Below are positions 47,243 through 49,370 of a stretch of 49,370 nt of DNA, one piece after another. The notes under the pieces are model-generated. The model was given only the letters and a program-made list of their open reading frames with translations, was not told where the DNA came from and made no database searches. The stretch's first letter is position 1. Each line of letters opens with the position of its first letter. Position numbers and translations under genes: made by a program. The DNA comes from Chloroflexota bacterium (GTDB lineage: Bacteria > Chloroflexota > UBA5177): assembly GCA_025449555.1 (NCBI GenBank), contig JANWJD010000030.1:1-49370 (forward strand), in the 5' to 3' direction.

Positions 47243-49090
47243 TTACCGCACGCCCGTGTCGCGTTCGCTCCGTGCCTGCACCTCATCTTCGGCCTGACGT
47301 GCCACGCGCTCAAGCAGGGCGCGATCGTCGACCTCCGGGAGATCGCGATAGTGGTTGGCAATCGGCAGGCGTCGATCCTTGCCGAAGGCGCGCGTGCTGA
47401 TCTTGATGCCGGGGGGCGCCTGTCGCCGTTTGTACTCGTTGTGGTCCACCATGTTGATCACCCGGGTCACTACCGCTGCGTCGTAGCCACGCGCCACGAT
47501 GTCGGATGCGCTGCGATCCTCTTCCACATAGAGCTTGAGAATAGAGTCGAGCACGTCGTACGGCGGTAACGAATCCTGATCCTTCTGCTCGGGCCGGAGC
47601 TCGGCGGACGGTGCCTTTTCGAGCACGGCGGCCGGGATGATCTCCCGGCCCGCCGATTCATTCTTGTACCGGGCCAACTCGTACACCTTGGTCTTGAACA
47701 CGTCCTTGAGCATCGAGAAGCCTCCCGCCATGTCACCGTAGAGCGTGCTATAGCCCACCGCCATCTCGCTCTTGTTCCCGGCGGTCAACACGATGCCACC
47801 GAACTTGTTGGTGAGTGCCATCCAGATGTTGCCGCGGATGCGGGCCTGGATATTCTCTTCGGCGAGGTCCATGGGACGGCCCTGGAACGGGCCCTCGAGC
47901 GTCTGCAGGTATGCTGCATAGATCTCCTCAATCGGAATGCTCGTGAACCGAATGCCCAGGTTCTCGGCCAGTGCCTGGGCATCGGTTCGGCTCCCCGCGG
48001 AGGAGTAGCGGGAGGGATTGGAGATGCCGAGGACGCACTCCGGCCCCAGCGCATCGACCGCCACGGCGGCGGTGAGACTGGAATCGATGCCTCCCGAGAG
48101 GCCGATGATGACCTGCCTGAAGCCGGATTTGCGGACGTAGTCACGTGTGCCGAGTACGAGCGCGCCATAGATCTCCTCCAGCGGCTCCGGCAAGGGGCAC
48201 AGGTGCGGCGGCAACGGGTCACGCGTCAGTCGTTCCAACGGCGCGGCGAGTGGCGTTGCCACGACCCGGCCGGGAGCATCCAGCCATGCGTCGGCGTGTA
48301 CCACGCTCTGGCGTCGCCGGGCATCATGCAGCCGGGCATTGAACACCGAGTCGACATCGAGATCGACCACCAGAAAATCTTCCGCAAAGAATGCACCGCG
48401 CTGCAGCAACGACCCGTCCTGATCGAACACCATACTGGCGCCTTCGAAGATCAATTCATCCTGACCGCCGACGGAATTGAGATAGCACACGTAGGTCAAC
48501 TCGTCCATCGCTCGGGTCGAGACCATGCGATAGCGCTGCTCGTACTTGCCGCTGCGGAAGGGGGAGGCATTGATGTTGAGGATCACCTCGGCGCCACTGA
48601 GTGCTTCCAGTGCGCCGGGGCCGACCGGGTACCAGATGTCCTCGCAAATCGTCACTCCCACCTTGACGCCGCGAATGGTATAGACGGCCCACTCGCTGCC
48701 GGCGCGGAAGTAGCGCTGCTCATCGAAGACCGAGTAGTTGGGCAGGTAGAACTTGCGGTGGCGTCCGACGATCTTCCCCTGCTGAATGATGGCGGCGGCG
48801 TTGTAGATGTCGCCGCCATCCGTGTCGACGAAACCGACCACGGCCGTGATATCGGCCACCGCCTCGGCGATGCGATCGAGTTGACGTAGGTTGTCTCGGA
48901 TGAATTCGGGCTTGAGGACCAGGTCTTCTGGTGGGTACCCGGTGACCGCCAACTCGGGGAACGCCACGATATCGGCGCCTGCTTCCTCGGCCCGCTTGAC
49001 CCACTCGATCATGCGGTCGGCGTTCTCTTCCAGCCCGCCCACCACCGTATTCATTTGTGCCAGAGCAACTCGCAGTGTGCGCATAGACAT
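47243..49090 (-). CDS. nadE: NAD+ synthase (glutamine-hydrolysing)
   Basis: N-term nitrilase domain (FPELAVTGYPPEDLVLK, GVTICEDIWYP); C-term GLSGGIDSSLTAAVAVDALG...GNKSEMAVGYSTLYGDMAGG. Confidence 0.95.
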   Translation of the reverse strand: MSMRTLRVALAQMNTVVGGLEENADRMIEWVKRAEEAGADIVAFPELAVTGYPPEDLVLKPEFIRDNLRQLDRIAEAVADITAVVGFVDTDGGDIYNAAAIIQQGKIVGRHRKFYLPNYSVFDEQRYFRAGSEWAVYTIRGVKVGVTICEDIWYPVGPGALEALSGAEVILNINASPFRSGKYEQRYRMVSTRAMDELTYVCYLNSVGGQDELIFEGASMVFDQDGSLLQRGAFFAEDFLVVDLDVDSVFNARLHDARRRQSVVHADAWLDAPGRVVATPLAAPLERLTRDPLPPHLCPLPEPLEEIYGALVLGTRDYVRKSGFRQVIIGLSGGIDSSLTAAVAVDALGPECVLGISNPSRYSSAGSRTDAQALAENLGIRFTSIPIEEIYAAYLQTLEGPFQGRPMDLAEENIQARIRGNIWMALTNKFGGIVLTAGNKSEMAVGYSTLYGDMAGGFSMLKDVFKTKVYELARYKNESAGREIIPAAVLEKAPSAELRPEQKDQDSLPPYDVLDSILKLYVEEDRSASDIVARGYDAAVVTRVINMVDHNEYKRRQAPPGIKISTRAFGKDRRLPIANHYRDLPEVDDRALLERVARQAEDEVQARSERDTGVR

Positions 49091-49311
49091 AGTTCCGATC
49101 CGTGCCGTACTTTCCGCTATTCTACCGACCGGTCGCGGAGCGTAGGCTGTTTCCGCATCGAAGCCCTACGGACGCGTTCTTCGTACTGCATCCGAGTTTC
49201 GAGTTATTCAGTAACCAACCATGCATCAGTGGCGCTACTTCCGGTATACGTCATTAAGACAGATTCGCCCCTGCTTTGCGTCAGACCAAGGGCGAGACAC
49301 AATCTGGGTCT

Positions 49312-49370
49312 ATGACCCACATTTCCCCGGCGAATGCCGAGTTCGCGATCGTCTCTTTTGAGGGACCGGA
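49312..49370 (+). CDS. Start of a CDS truncated by window edge (possibly glycosyltransferase-like)
   Basis: MTHISPANAEFAIVSFEGP...; open to window end. Confidence 0.3.
   Translation, partial: MTHISPANAEFAIVSFEGP

Noticed and set aside
1-49370. CRISPR, prophage, IS elements, tRNAs, toxin-antitoxin or known defence genes
   Set aside because: None seen on either strand: no spaced direct repeats, no transposase or integrase ORF, no tRNA T-loop/acceptor pattern

Overview
High-GC bacterial chromosomal window, mostly ordinary dense coding on both strands. No rRNA, tRNA, CRISPR array, IS element or phage module was recognised. Left end: a cytochrome c maturation cluster on the minus strand (ccmA-B-C-D-E-F and a truncated ccmG/dsbE), preceded by an encapsulin-type ferritin-like gene and an MprF/DUF2156-like membrane protein. 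Centre-left: a long plus-strand aromatic amino acid operon, DAHP synthase-tyrA-aroA-aroE-aroC-aroK/B fusion-aroQ-aroH-trpE-trpG plus an uncalled small membrane ORF, with overlapping or abutting junctions from DAHP synthase to trpG. The strongest signal is the leader of this operon. It has a near-consensus promoter (TTGACT-17-TATACT), a 20-codon ORF (MALHGSASADRYYWFYRGIT*) containing five consecutive aromatic codons (Tyr-Tyr-Trp-Phe-Tyr), and two tandem hairpin/U-tract structures before the DAHP synthase. This looks like a ribosome-mediated attenuator sensing Tyr, Trp and Phe together. The rest includes a PIG-L/LmbE deacetylase, split glycolate oxidase genes (glcE apart from glcF-glcD), a thioredoxin/HxlR divergent pair, a two-component system, a secreted caspase-like-fold protein, GT51, YchF, an acyl-CoA synthetase, an acyl-CoA dehydrogenase, a FtsB-like protein, holA, rpsT, a nitrilase, an amidohydrolase, a homocysteine methyltransferase and nadE. 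The second most interesting item is a candidate small RNA downstream of glcD (promoter, two hairpins, U7 terminator). All calls come from reading the sequence only; no database search or folding was run.
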